Shown here one piece after another: positions 42,101 through 54,501 of a DNA stretch of 64,000 bases. This stretch comes from Nakaseomyces glabratus (Eukaryota; Ascomycota; Saccharomycetes; Saccharomycetales; Saccharomycetaceae), in NCBI RefSeq assembly GCF_010111755.1, contig NC_088958.1:992001-1056000 (forward strand), in the 5' to 3' direction. How positions within the stretch are numbered: the first letter of the stretch is position 1; every line of letters starts with the position of its first letter. The translations under genes were made by a program, and so were the position numbers. The notes beneath the pieces are model-generated. The model had not been told where the DNA came from, made no database searches, and saw only the letters and a program-made list of their open reading frames with translations.

Positions 42101-44473
42101 TCAGTCAGATTCTTTTTCCAATTCAGATTGATCAAGATTTTCTTCCGTATCATTTTTATTTCCGCCATTTTCCGCGTTATGCAATTGGAACTCATATTCA
42201 ATATCGTCCTTCATACGGCCTGTTTTCTCATCGTAATCATATTCATAGAATAACATGAACACACCAGGAGTTGACAAGACCTCTGCCTCATCAACGACAT
42301 ACACACTCTCATCTGATATTCTCCACCATACTCCTCTGAATTTTCTATATGCGATATAATGACCATAATTGTGTGTTCCGTAATGAACAATCACAGAACG
42401 CAAAGCATATGTTAGTGGGCTTGGGTTTACAGTCGAGTAACGTGGAGCTAGATTAATGGGTGGCGCTTGAACAGCATCTTGCGATCTATTACTCTCGTCA
42501 GAATCAACTGCTTCATCATCTTCAGCATCATTATCTGTGTAATTTTCATCACCATCATCATCATCATCATCGTCATCTTCATTTTCACTATTATCTTCAT
42601 TACCATCACCATCCACAATATTGCCATTTGCAACTGAAATTTCTGTTAATGAGCCATCATTCAAAGTAACAGTTTTCTTTTTTGGAATTGTATTGCCTAA
42701 TGCATCAACTTCTTCATCAGAGGATATCTCATCTTCTTCAGAGTAGTCAGAGGACAGTTCACCATTCAGTGGATCATATTCACTTACGTTTCTAGATTCG
42801 TATATGCCATTATTGTATTCTTCATCCTCATCATCATATTCCTCTTCGTCCTCATCCTCAAATGCTTTTTCAAATTTTTGGTGAAGCTTACTATAATAGT
42901 CACCGCCGATATTTTCATCTTCACTGGATTCCACAACTTTTTGCTTTTTTGACATAGGAAGACGGGCATCCAGATTGATTTCATCGATATCACAGCACCA
43001 AGGTTCAAGGTTCATTCTAGATTTGAACAAGACCCTCGAGTTATTTTTCCTTATCATATAAGTTCTTGGATCAAAGACTGATCTATTAATGTGAATAGAA
43101 AGCAAGGCAGGAGGTCTTGAAATTACAACTTGCTTTGATTTAGAGCATTTTCTTACCATATTTTCTGTGTGAAGCTTTTTGTAATCATCGTCATCAATAA
43201 CTGGTTTCTTTAAAGTTTCTTCTAACTCTGCCAAACGTGTTCTCATAGCATCTACTAACTTTGCAGGAGTGTTAGCAGATCCGTCAATTTCCTTCATCTG
43301 GGACAGGAGATGTTCACGTACTGCTTCCAATGCACAACGATTACATTCGACTCCTTCAATGATTTCTGGTTTTATCCACTCGTTAAGAAGTGAAGATAAT
43401 TTTAACGTACTTCCAATATTCTCGCTGGGTAAGTTCAAACTGAGGCCGGAGAAAACAGAATACCTTATCCCACCATTCTCACCGCACTGTAAGCACCCAA
43501 TTCTTTCAGCTGTAATACCATCCAATGGTGTAACCAATTTGAAAGGGGTGAAGGATTTTTCTGTACTTCCCTCAGTGTATGAATTAGGATCAATTTGCTC
43601 TGATGGAATATATACAGTACCCATGCGTCCTAGATGTGCCTGACCTATCATATCATCTTCGGATAAATTTTTAGCTGGTACTGGTGTCTTGTCATCTTTT
43701 CTAGATTCTAGAGTCTTGATATTCTTTTCCAATTCAGATAAAATAGTTTGGAAAAATTCTTGAGCGTCTTCTTGATCATAGGCCATTAACATACTCTTCT
43801 TTGGAGAGTTGGACATTTTGTTCACCATACTATTAGTTTTAAAATAAGGCCTTTCTTTATAATACTTATAGTTAAGTTTGTCTAATAATTCTTTAAACGC
43901 AATAGTAAATTGAATATCAGGCTCTGTGTCATTATCACCATTGTCGACTGACCTATTATGTTTCTTTTTAGACTTCCCATAAACTTTCCCATTACTAGCC
44001 TTTTGTTTCTTACCGTTTTGCTCATTTGACTCTGATACAGAATCTTCATCAGCAACTAAATCCTTCTCAAGACTTTCATATCTTCCAATGATCTCATCAT
44101 CTAAAAATTTTAGTAATTCTTTTGAAGAAGCTAAAGATTGAATAACTGAATTCATAAAACAGAAGTTACCGTCATTCAATAAACCACCCACATAGCCTCC
44201 TCTTTGCAAGATTTGCTCATCAATATTTGAAAAATAATTGCTATTTGGTGCCATTCGACGCAACGCGCTATTACCAGCGTCTTTTAAATTTCTACCAAAC
44301 TCGTTCATTCTTGCTTTGATTGATTGATCCCCAGTCTTATAGATAAATAATAAAAAATATGTTAAGATTATTAAACCAATTGCTGTCAAATAGGATCTTG
44401 TAACAAACTCGTAAATGGGAATGGTAAAGGGTATGTACTTGAGAACTTTATATTCAATATTGGCAACACCCAT
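42101..44473 (-). CDS. UBP1: Ubiquitin-specific protease Ubp1, membrane-anchored
   Basis: A 790-residue deubiquitinase (S. cerevisiae 809). An N-terminal membrane segment (about 28-46, LTAIGLIILTYFLLFIYKTG) anchors it at the ER. The Cys box GGLLNDGNFCFMNS puts the nucleophile at C105; the residue before it is Phe where Thr or Ser is usual. AYDQEDAQEFFQTIL and the His box VHYGTHNYGHYIAYRK with a downstream acidic D in WWRISDESV complete the USP fold. An acidic low-complexity insert (Asp/Glu runs, about 545-680) lies between fingers and palm. Order EXP1-UBP1 equals YDL121C-YDL122W. Confidence 0.95.
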   Translation of the reverse strand: MGVANIEYKVLKYIPFTIPIYEFVTRSYLTAIGLIILTYFLLFIYKTGDQSIKARMNEFGRNLKDAGNSALRRMAPNSNYFSNIDEQILQRGGYVGGLLNDGNFCFMNSVIQSLASSKELLKFLDDEIIGRYESLEKDLVADEDSVSESNEQNGKKQKASNGKVYGKSKKKHNRSVDNGDNDTEPDIQFTIAFKELLDKLNYKYYKERPYFKTNSMVNKMSNSPKKSMLMAYDQEDAQEFFQTILSELEKNIKTLESRKDDKTPVPAKNLSEDDMIGQAHLGRMGTVYIPSEQIDPNSYTEGSTEKSFTPFKLVTPLDGITAERIGCLQCGENGGIRYSVFSGLSLNLPSENIGSTLKLSSLLNEWIKPEIIEGVECNRCALEAVREHLLSQMKEIDGSANTPAKLVDAMRTRLAELEETLKKPVIDDDDYKKLHTENMVRKCSKSKQVVISRPPALLSIHINRSVFDPRTYMIRKNNSRVLFKSRMNLEPWCCDIDEINLDARLPMSKKQKVVESSEDENIGGDYYSKLHQKFEKAFEDEDEEEYDDEDEEYNNGIYESRNVSEYDPLNGELSSDYSEEDEISSDEEVDALGNTIPKKKTVTLNDGSLTEISVANGNIVDGDGNEDNSENEDDDDDDDDGDENYTDNDAEDDEAVDSDESNRSQDAVQAPPINLAPRYSTVNPSPLTYALRSVIVHYGTHNYGHYIAYRKFRGVWWRISDESVYVVDEAEVLSTPGVFMLFYEYDYDEKTGRMKDDIEYEFQLHNAENGGNKNDTEENLDQSELEKESD

Positions 44474-45712
44474 GCAAAAATTTTTAATGTTTTAACTTTG
44501 CAAACAGAAAGACAACTGTCTGCTGTAAAACCTAGGATTCGAGCTAGGAATTTAATAGAGGATACACTGAATCCACAGATGAACCACGGGCTGAAAAGTA
44601 TTTCAAATAAACTGGACTGTGCCGTTTCCTCGACACTCTTCTTTATAGTTAAAATTTCAGTAAAACGTAGCTTTGAATCGATTATTCGATCGGTAAATAG
44701 CCAACTACGTACTTATTTTCAATTACCTGTTATAAGACAGAGAGCACTATGTTATTCGTTAAACTGACAATTTGATAAGAAGCAATCAAACAAAACTGTC
44801 TGTTATGTACTTGGATGGCAGCTCACAGAAACTCGATTTAGGATAATAATGCCAAAAAATTTATCATCATAAGTCACGAAATATCACGTTTCTTACTCTG
44901 CAAGTAGCAGGAGAGACATGCCTCTCACTTGAATGATCATCAGAAGAAATTGGCAGAAGGAACAAGAATGCTACTACAGTAAGGAAAGTCGAATCTAAGT
45001 AATTTTTTATATAAGACACCTATTTTAATTTAGGCAATCCAAAACACTTTACAATATGGCAATGGAAGCACTATTCAAGTCCTTCTAATGCTAATGCTAT
45101 CACTTGCCAAGTTGAATGAAATCGCCATTACACTAATATAAAAAGTATGTTAATGACCGGAAGATTTCAAAACTTGTGTTTTTAGATGAATATGATAGAA
45201 CTTTCATAATAAAAACAAATAATACAATATGCTCATCATCTGATAAATACATGCATCATTGCTTTAACACAATGGAAAAACTAAAAGGTGTATACCCTTG
45301 ACTTAGAAGTAAAAACAAAAATTCATAATAATAGTAGAAATCCTGCAGTACAAAAGATATAATTGAGATAAAAAATAGCTTCCATTCTTTCCAAAAACAA
45401 AAAAATTGAATGAAAAAGCATATGGAATAAGTAAACTTTAATTTCTTTAAAAGATAAAAAGGAAAAAAAAAACATTATCTTCAGAGTTCCTGTGAAATAT
45501 CATAGAGAAAAAGATGTAATCGTAGTAGATGGTAGTATAATAACGAAAATTAAAATGAAAAATGCATCCTTATTTTGTGATTTATCCAATCATCAATAGC
45601 CGTAATAAAAAGGTAGATGACTAATATCAGTAAAAAAATGAAAAAAAATCAGCAAATATACAGAAACTGGAGTGTATTTTTATTCCCTCCGCTTCAATTC
45701 AAATTCTATCAC
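44474..45712. other. Long spacer between UBP1 start and PUB1 3' end
   Basis: A 1239-bp AT-rich region. A plus-strand frame at 44498-44767 starts close to the UBP1 ATG and shows no protein-like pattern. CCTAG and CTAGG at 44531-44548 flank GATTCGAG, faintly like a tRNA T-arm, but no tRNA can be folded around it. The distal part (about 45000-45700) probably includes the PUB1 3' UTR; long A runs occur near 45460. Confidence 0.4.
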
Positions 45713-46963
45713 TTACTGAGGAGCTGGAGGAGCTTGGGATGGATCCATCATAACTGGCATTTGTTGACCTGGAGCACCTTGAGGTGGCATGAAGTTGGTT
45801 CTCTCCTTACCCCAACCAGTTCTCAAATTTCTGCCTTGGAATGGGAAGTTAGCTAGAGCTACGATACAAACAGCTGCTTGCTCGTGGGTATCATACTTAA
45901 TGAAACAACATCCCTTTTCAGGATAGTGAGTGAAATCCAAGATGAAACCAAAGTTTTGTAGAAGAGGAATCAAGTCGGCTTCAGTTGCATAATGAGGAAT
46001 GTTACCAATGTAAGCAGTGGTAACTCTTGGTGGAGCTCTTCTAATCATATCTTCAATAGCTTGTGGGTTGACAGGTGGTGGAACCATTGGTTGCTGTTGC
46101 TGGACATTTGGTTGCTGACCATTTTGCTGGCCTTGCTGCATTGGCATCAAACCATCCATTGGCATACCCATGGCAGGAGGCATCATATTTCTGTTGTTTC
46201 TGTTATGGTGACCTTGGTTACCGTATGGGCGGAAGTTACCACCACGACTACCGCGGTTGTTCCCAAAGTTATTACCCATGTTTCTTTCTCTCTTGGTAGC
46301 CCAATTAATTCTGATTTGTCTACCGCTCAAATCCTTACCTTGCATAGCATCCATGGCCTTTTGTGCCTCTTCTTGATTAGAGAAAGAGACGAAACCATAG
46401 CCCCTGGATCTACCAGTTTGCATATCCCACATAACATGAGCTTGGATGAAAGTTGGGAACTCTCTGAAAGTACCTGCCAAAGTTTCATCGTCGACATCAA
46501 CGTTCAAGTCACCGACAAATAAGTTAAAAGTGTCGTCATTTTCGGCGGCTTGTTGTGTCTCAAAAGCCCAGTTAATCTTCAAAGTCTTGTTTTCTAATTG
46601 AACACCGTTCAAAGTTTGCAAGGCAACATTTGCATCATGGGATCTGATGTATTCAACAAAGGCATAATTGACATATTCGTTCTTCATGTCTTCGATGATT
46701 TTGACATTTTGAATTGGTCCACCAGCTTGGAAATATTGCTTCAAAAGGTCCTCAGTGATAGACTTGTCCAAGTTACCAACATATAGGACTCTGTCAGAAG
46801 TTTCTCTACCACCTTTAGTAGCAGATGCTGGAACAACCGATGGCTTATCATCATCGTTCTCCTGAGAAGCGTTATCGCCTTCAACTTCTTGGGATACTTC
46901 TTCTGGCTTCTCAATTACTTCTTCAGGGGTCTCAATGACCTCGTTCTTAATCTCTTCAGACAT
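45713..46963 (-). CDS. PUB1: Pub1, TIA-1-like poly(U)-binding protein
   Basis: A 416-residue protein (S. cerevisiae 453). Pub1 binds U- and AU-rich mRNA elements in nucleus and cytoplasm, stabilises some transcripts and enters stress granules. Three RRMs are seen: RRM1 (59-134, RNP2 LYVGNL, RNP1 NYAFVEY), RRM2 (146-223, LFVGDL, RGYGFVSF) and RRM3 (315-387, AYIGNI, KGCCFIKY). An Arg/Gly/Asn linker (about 227-300) and a Met/Pro/Gln-rich tail complete it; the Gln-rich ends are shorter than in S. cerevisiae, so prion-like content is lower. It begins MSEEIKNEV with an acidic leader. It is the last conserved gene before the gene desert. Confidence 0.96.
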   Translation of the reverse strand: MSEEIKNEVIETPEEVIEKPEEVSQEVEGDNASQENDDDKPSVVPASATKGGRETSDRVLYVGNLDKSITEDLLKQYFQAGGPIQNVKIIEDMKNEYVNYAFVEYIRSHDANVALQTLNGVQLENKTLKINWAFETQQAAENDDTFNLFVGDLNVDVDDETLAGTFREFPTFIQAHVMWDMQTGRSRGYGFVSFSNQEEAQKAMDAMQGKDLSGRQIRINWATKRERNMGNNFGNNRGSRGGNFRPYGNQGHHNRNNRNMMPPAMGMPMDGLMPMQQGQQNGQQPNVQQQQPMVPPPVNPQAIEDMIRRAPPRVTTAYIGNIPHYATEADLIPLLQNFGFILDFTHYPEKGCCFIKYDTHEQAAVCIVALANFPFQGRNLRTGWGKERTNFMPPQGAPGQQMPVMMDPSQAPPAPQ

Positions 46964-47600
46964 TATTATATACTATTTCAGTTCCTGCTTACGCTACCAA
47001 TTATGCTGGGATTCCAATGCTATATATCCCTATAAGTAAACGCGCCTTCTCTTGTCTTTTCAAGAATACGTCCAATTAATAATGTTCGGAATACAACTTC
47101 TCAAAATAATGTATAACACGGACTTGAAAACAAGCAAGGTGCCGACGCAATTGATAAGCTAACACTGCTCGGCTACTCGATGGCCACCAGAATCCACTTC
47201 CGCATTACCCAAGAGACAAGAACATCTAAGCAAAACTACGTGATCGTTCCCTTCTCGATGCCAAAATTCAGGTTCGCCAAAAAATTTTTCAGACAAGCAA
47301 TGCTAAACTTGGCTACCCCACGCAGTACGAACGATAAGTGAAAAAATGGGAACAATACTTACCCGGCTATTGGACTGAATAATAAGTGATAATGATTCAA
47401 GGCGTTGGGGCGCATACACAAAACGAATTGATGGGATTCTGCATGGTACATTATGTGTTGGGTATGTCGTAGCTGCCTGAAGACGACTAGATAAGGTTAG
47501 CTTTATCGTTTCTTTGCTTGACCATAAAATCTTGAAGAACTGGTTTGGCACTGTCAAATATAGGAGAAACAATTATCAGCAAAATTTTTATTTTATAGTT
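46964..47600 (-). promoter_or_regulatory. PUB1 upstream region with Reb1 site
   Basis: TTACCCGG at 47359-47366 is a full Reb1 consensus, about 396 bp upstream of the PUB1 ATG; a partial TTACCC occurs near 47204. Reb1 sites keep promoters nucleosome-free and insulate neighbours. Base composition is more balanced than in the desert that follows. Confidence 0.6.
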
Positions 47601-50600
47601 CGCGAAATGGTAGAACATGTTAATATAATAAATATCGTATTTCCTGAACTACATTGTAACATTAGTATTAAAATTTGTTGAAAAATCAGTTAAGTTATTC
47701 AAAAATCCTGAGTAATATTAGTATACTAACTTAGGTTTTATACTGGAGGTCATTATTTAAGCAATCTAAGTTTAAGAAGTACAATAAATGATAATTGCAA
47801 AAAAAGTAGGTGCTAAAGAACAGTGTTAAAAAACTGCTGAGTATAACGAAAACATACACTGTATACCATTAGAATCTGCCTTTCCATACATATTTATTAC
47901 TGTAAGTGAAGATTCAATACCTATGAAACCAGTAGGGCAAGAATATGGTCAAATGGGTATTGTACGTAAACAAAAATGACAATCTACAATTGCTATGTAT
48001 CTATTCAGTAGTTATAGCTTCTTATACTCTTGTGATATCTGTAACTAAATCTTTCATTACTTTTTGTTGCCTATCTAGTACTCTTAAAATCACTAGAGAA
48101 CTGTTTGAGGAACGTTCATATGCACTCAGCACAAATAGGGAGCCATGATTTACTGAAGTACAAAGCAAGCTTGAAGTAGCCGTTATCAGTATGCTCCAGA
48201 ATACGACTTTCCATGACATTTAGGTCATGAAATACAATTTATTTCTCACGCGTTTGATACTAGAGTCAGTGTCTTAAAATGACCACAACAATTGAAATGC
48301 TGTATAGTTCAGTTTTTCGCTAATACCCATTTTTTAACAATATTGTAATGAATAAACAATTATTACAGATATCTAACTTTAGTAATCAGATTATAGGATT
48401 TTCATATACGTAACCAATATACCAACACAATACACCATTGGTCATGATCTATTAATCACTGTTTAAATGGCCAGAAAATATATATCATGTGAATTATTTC
48501 GTATCTGTGAGACGGCCACATAAGTAGAATATCATAGAACCAATAGGTAAATTAAATTGTTTTATCAAAGAGGGTAGACTTCATTGTATTTGGTAAACTG
48601 ATTTTAATTATGCGATGAAAAAAGGCAGTCGAAAACCCTGTATCTTATATCAGAAGTAGCTGGAAACAAAAACAAAACTATATAGTAGAGTATAGGGAGT
48701 CATTAAATGTAATAGTGTTTTCAATATCCAATCTTTCTGCAAAGGTAGGGTCGAAGCTTTTTAATTAGAAATTTTTTTGAATCAGTATGGATTTTCATTT
48801 TTTATATAATTTCAAAAATTCAAGGAGTAAACCACAACTTATAAAAAAAGTACAAAGATTAGTATGAATTGTGAAAAAAACTTGTCATATCATTGGAAAG
48901 AGTTCTTTTACATATTTTTGGAGAAGGGCTATTTTTGATCGATAACTCCAATCAAATTGACTACATGAATAAAAAACAATCATCTACTAATCTCATCATT
49001 ACTTCATAGTTGAACAATCATACTTTGTAAGTCTACAAGAGCTGCTAAGCTATCCAAAAAAATTTAACACCGTATATATGATGTTCAAAATGACCCTTTA
49101 TAATTATATGTAAATAGTTGGTATTGAACAATAGTAAGCTATTATTTACCACATTACCTATGTGATAACCAGATCAGTAAAAAGCTGAACATGAATTTTG
49201 TTCTTTATGCAAAACAGTTTCAAGGTATCTACAATAAAGAGAAACTTATTTTTTCTAGAAGGACTGAACTATTGTATTACCTATGGCAATTGGAGTATTG
49301 ATGTTATCTCATATAAATGCGCTATTCGATTAGACTTTAGGGGAAACTAGCAACATAAATTGGAACGTGCCACAATATGTATGAAACAATCCTATATTGA
49401 TTTATTTCTGCTACTTTTCAATTGATATGCGATGATTGAAAAAAACAGTAAGCAATTTAACATACTAATTATTTTATCAGAGATTGAGATTTTTCTTTAA
49501 AATTTAATTTTAAGAAAGTTATCGATTGCTTTTGAAAATTTAATTTTATATAACATTACATTGCAACTGACATCTATTCATCAACAAAGAAAGATGTATA
49601 ATGAAACAAAATGTTATTTGTGGTTTGTTTGAGAAAAGATCATTGTGACTTTCAAAGCAAATAAGGGTAGAATATGCTTCGAATCAAACTGCAGATTAAA
49701 TACAATCACTGAAAATTATTGATTGCCTTTGCAAGCAATCAACTACTCTTCTGAGACTTCATATACATGGTTATTCTATTTTAATAAGTTCAAGGTATCT
49801 TCTATCCATTTATCATATCATCTAGTGTAATAATATATGACAATTTGATACTATTGATTCTACAGTTACAAATTTGCTTCAGTAGGTAATCACATAGTAC
49901 CGTTCAGATCTCAGACATAGGAACATATTCTATTTTATTACTATTTCACAACCGAGCAAAGTACTAATACATATAATGACGTGTAATATCCAATATATCA
50001 ATACAAACTTTTTTAGCAGCGAGATGAGTCAATCAAATACTTGTTCCAGAACATTTCTGGGTGTTTCTCCAGTCCTGAGTTAAGATGACACCTTCAACTT
50101 AATTTCCGTCCTTGTTACTACGATTGGTAAAATATTATGGGCAACATACTTCTCTTGTTTCGTAAAATTACAGAAAAATACTCATTTAATTTGAACGAAA
50201 CAATTACATAGATATGCAACAGAATAATTGAAAAAAGGAATCTTTTTTTTGAAATCATGCAGCAAAATTAAAAAGGAACCCGCTATGATATTCTACATAT
50301 TATAACATTATTAATTATTTGATATATGAAAAATTAATAACATACTTCCAAACTACCAATCAACCAAACAAACATGATTCAGTCAATTAAAGTTTCATTA
50401 ATCCTAATACGGAACTACATGAGCTCCTGATATATTAAGTGCTTCTAATCGAATATGTTCTAGAACTTGAGATATAAATTTGTTTGTACTAAACATTGTT
50501 ACAGAAGTTTGCTTTTAGTTACTCAATATTCTATGTTGGGGAACAAGAAGCTAGAAGATTGAAAGTTTCTGTGATGTATTTGATCTTGGATAAAAACAAT

Positions 50601-53600
50601 ATGTCATAAGAACTCTGAAATCAATTAATAAGTAATTTAGTATTTATTGTTTTTTGATGTAATTAGTTTCATGTAGAGAATGTCAGTAACTTCTCAATGT
50701 TCGTAAACTTTAAGCAAAAACATATTGAAATTATATCAAACCTATTTACATTCTGTAATAAGAATTTAGAAAATACTAGCATGTGGTTAACTTAGAGCAC
50801 CATAATAATACCACTTCACAGATAAAAGAAATGACTATCTACCATATGATCCTGGATATGTAATTGAAGTATATTTTCTTCATCATCGAGGAATTTTAAA
50901 GAAAGTTCTGGCTTGGAGAATTATAGTTAGGAAAAATTTCACTAACATAGATTCATTATGGTATGGTATTACCACTTTAGTTCCTACAGCAGTAAATAGA
51001 AACTCTTATACAATTTAATTCAAACATAAAACATCCTTACTCAAGTAACCTTTACTCAATAGTGGTGGGCAAAAATGAAATGTGTAGATAGTCGAAATGC
51101 ACATATATCTATATTAATGGTGATATATCATACACCAACATTTACGGATTCTAAAGATGTAAGGTTTCCACAATATGAAACAGGTATAGTTATTATGCAC
51201 TCTAACTGTCGACTTTCGAGGAGTTTTAGTCACTCTAGATTGAGTCTGCTAATACCTTTAAAGCCAATACTATCTACATATTTTTTTCACAAACTATCAG
51301 TATAAGGAAATGTGAAGATTAGAACGTCTCCATCTCACAAAAATCACCCAACCTACAAAAGTTTAAAATAAAATCGGTTATGTTCTGGTCATCCTCTTAA
51401 TAGCCATTTAAAAAGCAAGTTCATTAACCGTGATATCTGTAATCTTATAATTTTAGATCCTATAGTCTTTTTTGCGTACGTTTTTAATATGATCAAAAAA
51501 CAGCAAATAGGAAATATTTTATGTTGTAATCAATCTAACTTCTTCTTAGTCTTACAATGACACTGATTATTTCATTTATACGTATTTTGATCTATTATTA
51601 GTATGAGAATAGAAATACGAAGCTTTTAATTTGAGGTGGTACAAACAGTTACTCTTTAACCTGATGGGGGATTCTAGATGAAAAAAGAAATGCATTCGAA
51701 AGTTTGCTGTAACCTAGATAGTAAATATTAAAAATAATTTGTTCTTATAAATTTTATTGGCTTGAAATGTATTAATGCAGTCCTTAGGCAGTGACGAAAC
51801 GTGAAATATATATCAGCAATAGGAAATTTTTAGTCTCATTGTTGTGTTAAATCAATATTAAAAGAGCAAAATATTAATTTGATAAATAAGCAACATCAGT
51901 AACTCGTAGAAGGAGCAACATAAACAAAACATTTGTTTTTTAACCTAGAAATGTATAGCTTGCTTTCATGATGAGTACTAATAAATGAAGTTTTGTAGCT
52001 GTGGAAATAGAACTCTTGCAAGTTTCTAGAGTTGTTACAAAAACTTATAACGACTTTGGAAATAAGCCTCTCAGATTCCTCGACAACAATTAAATATTTA
52101 TATTATGAATCAATATATCCACGAAAACACAAAAAATAGCAACTAAGAATTCGATAGGAACTTTCAGTTTATTGAAGATCCCACCAAATTAAATGTTATC
52201 TACAATTACAGTGTGTATTACATTTCGAACATGATATTTCATTGTCAGCTTTGTATCGTGATTTAATGTTTATTTCCATATTGCCGTTCCTAAGATGAGT
52301 ATTCATTACCAGAAAAGTTTCTATGTGTAGTAAATTTAGCGCTAAGTATAGAACTAATTCTTCAGAAAGATCTTCCAAAAATAAGAGAATGCACAATTAT
52401 AAGCAAATAGTGTCCTTGCTAACGTAGGGAAACCTTGAATAAAATATGTGAACCTAGTTAGACTCAATATTTTATATGAAATACTTATAACGACAAGCTA
52501 GAATGCCCTGTATAGAAATCAATTCTCACATAAGTGCCTTCTTCAATCTTCAAGACCTACCAATAATAACTAAGTATTGGTATAGTCTTATGCGCCCGAT
52601 AATAACCCCAATAGAACTTGAAATTACCAATTAATGATATACACTATGCTCACGAGCATAAAACCTTTGCAGTTTATATTACTGATCAATTGTTTGAGTG
52701 TTTGATTCAATTGAAGAGTATTTACAGATAAAAGTTACATTCAAACCCAACAGTAAATTATTTTCTGGTTATTATTATGTCTTTTTAATAATTCAAAAGC
52801 CATATTTACTCACTCTTGTGACAAAAAGATGAAAAATATCCGGGGTTTTGCTATTTGTGCTTTTACATGTCAGCCAAGTAGAACTTGAAAATTCAACATC
52901 ACATCGTGTACTCACAACCATTATGGAAGAAATACATGACACTAAATACCCATATTACTGTTTGGTATAAGAACTTCGGTGCTTTATTGGTGCTGATGAT
53001 AAAACAATAAATTTATTTTTGAAGTGAAGTGTAGCATTGAAGTATTTTAGAAAGAAATTTTACCAATTTTTGATGATTGTATCAAATATTTTAGTAAACA
53101 AAGTCACACCCATACTAATATCTATTGGTTTTACATAACGTAATAGCTTCTTTGGTGCTACGCTGTTGCAAAATTTTTACTAAAGTAAACAAGAAAAGAA
53201 ATTCTCTTAACAATAAAAATGTGCAATTTATTTTATCCCAGCTCTTTTTTTTTATCAATAACAATCACTTAATATCCATTTTGCAAACAATTCATGAGAG
53301 AATATCGGCACTCTTAATGAAAATATTCCTCCCAATTATAACAGAACATAGAGCATTAATAATAGTCATCTTTGCTTTCATATTATACTTAACTTAATTT
53401 CCTTGCAAGTGATCTCAGGGTATAATCTACACATAATGTAACTATAACTGAGATATATGTTTTTGTTACTAGCTCACTCATGTGGGTGTAATAGATATTG
53501 CGGTTTTTTATAGAATCTCCTAAGCTTTGTTAAAATGAGCTGTTTATGTCATATAATTCGATATACTGAACAATCCAAATTAAAAACCGAATTATTATTG

Positions 53601-54290
53601 CCTTTGTTTGTGCAGCCATATCTGCAAAAAGCTTATGTTATCCTGTATATATAATAGCATTTCGTTTTTGATATACTTTGTTTTTTATTAACAATGGTAG
53701 AAGCTTATTTGGTCTCTGTTATAGCTTTCACGTACGTCACTCTCAAAAATTTATATTACAATATCAAAATCTGAGAATACGTAATTTAAGGCAATATATT
53801 ATTTATGTGAATTTTTATCAAGGGCACAACACATTTGCAAAAATATTCGGTTTTGTCTACACTTCTAACAGACTAGCCGGTACTCTTCTATATTGTATAC
53901 ACCTAAAGGTGTGTTTCGTTCACATACTGGTGACAAAGCAGATAATAAATCAATGACCAATACTATTTCATTATATATTGGAGTGAAATTGCATCTTGAT
54001 TTGCTGCTTAAGGTACTTCCTTTTTGGCAACTTAGAGCTTATCGAACAAGTTTGCAGAAGAGAAGATAAAACTTGAAACTGTGTAATTGCTGATTGATGT
54101 CATCACTAACATACCAATTGGTGGGTTCTTTCGTTCAAATAAATAGCAATCCGTATAGGATTTATCAAATATAGAAACACCTATATGGTATGTGGACATG
54201 TACTTCAGTACCTGCAAGATGGTGGCACTGTCTGTGTGACTAAAGGATACAGTGTATCTACGAAATACTGATCGATACAATATTTAGCAA
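47601..54290. other. AT-rich gene desert
   Basis: About 6.7 kb with no credible gene on either strand. The longest frames are about 90 codons, Phe/Ile/Leu/Asn-rich and shaped by base composition, for example 53125-53397. There is no CDEI-CDEIII centromere pattern, tRNA or transposon gene that I can see. Small structure includes a perfect inverted repeat (TTGATTGC 49719-49726, GCAATCAA 49735-49742) and a 14-base direct repeat AAAATTTAATTTTA at 49499 and 49535. Such long spacers before adhesin genes occur in Nakaseomyces subtelomeres. Confidence 0.6.
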
Positions 54291-54438
54291 ATGACCCATT
54301 GTCTTCTCTGCTTTCCTCGGAAGACATGCCAAGATTTTCCGACCGTGGGCTGTTCTATAAGATATTTGAAAAACCGGCAATTTTTACAATCACCCAATTT
54401 CCCGATTGGGAAAATGGGCCCACTTTTCTTCATATCGC

Positions 54439-54455
54439 CGGTCTCCCGTCGACCG
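54439..54455. promoter_or_regulatory. CGG-N11-CCG zinc-cluster (Gal4-class) site
   Basis: CGG at 54439-54441 and CCG at 54453-54455 are separated by exactly 11 bases, within a larger palindromic setting: CCGGTC 54438-54443 with GACCGG 54451-54456, and TCCCG 54444-54448 with CGGGA 54454-54458. This spacing is that of Gal4-class binuclear zinc-cluster dimers. It is about 1.7 kb upstream of the adhesin. Confidence 0.45.
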
Positions 54456-54501
54456 GGAACTATGGGTGCGGGTGATTTATTGGCATCAGAGTAAGTATTG
54501 C

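Noticed and set aside
44531..44548. CCTAG-GATTCGAG-CTAGG, like a tRNA T-arm
   Set aside because: The loop is eight bases rather than seven, and no cloverleaf can be completed on either strand.
44498..44767. 89-codon plus-strand frame beside the UBP1 start
   Set aside because: It overlaps the UBP1 promoter, shows no protein-like pattern and has no known neighbour in synteny.
53125..53397. 90-codon frame in the desert
   Set aside because: Phe/Ile/Leu/Asn content reflects base composition; no motif, and stops are dense around it.
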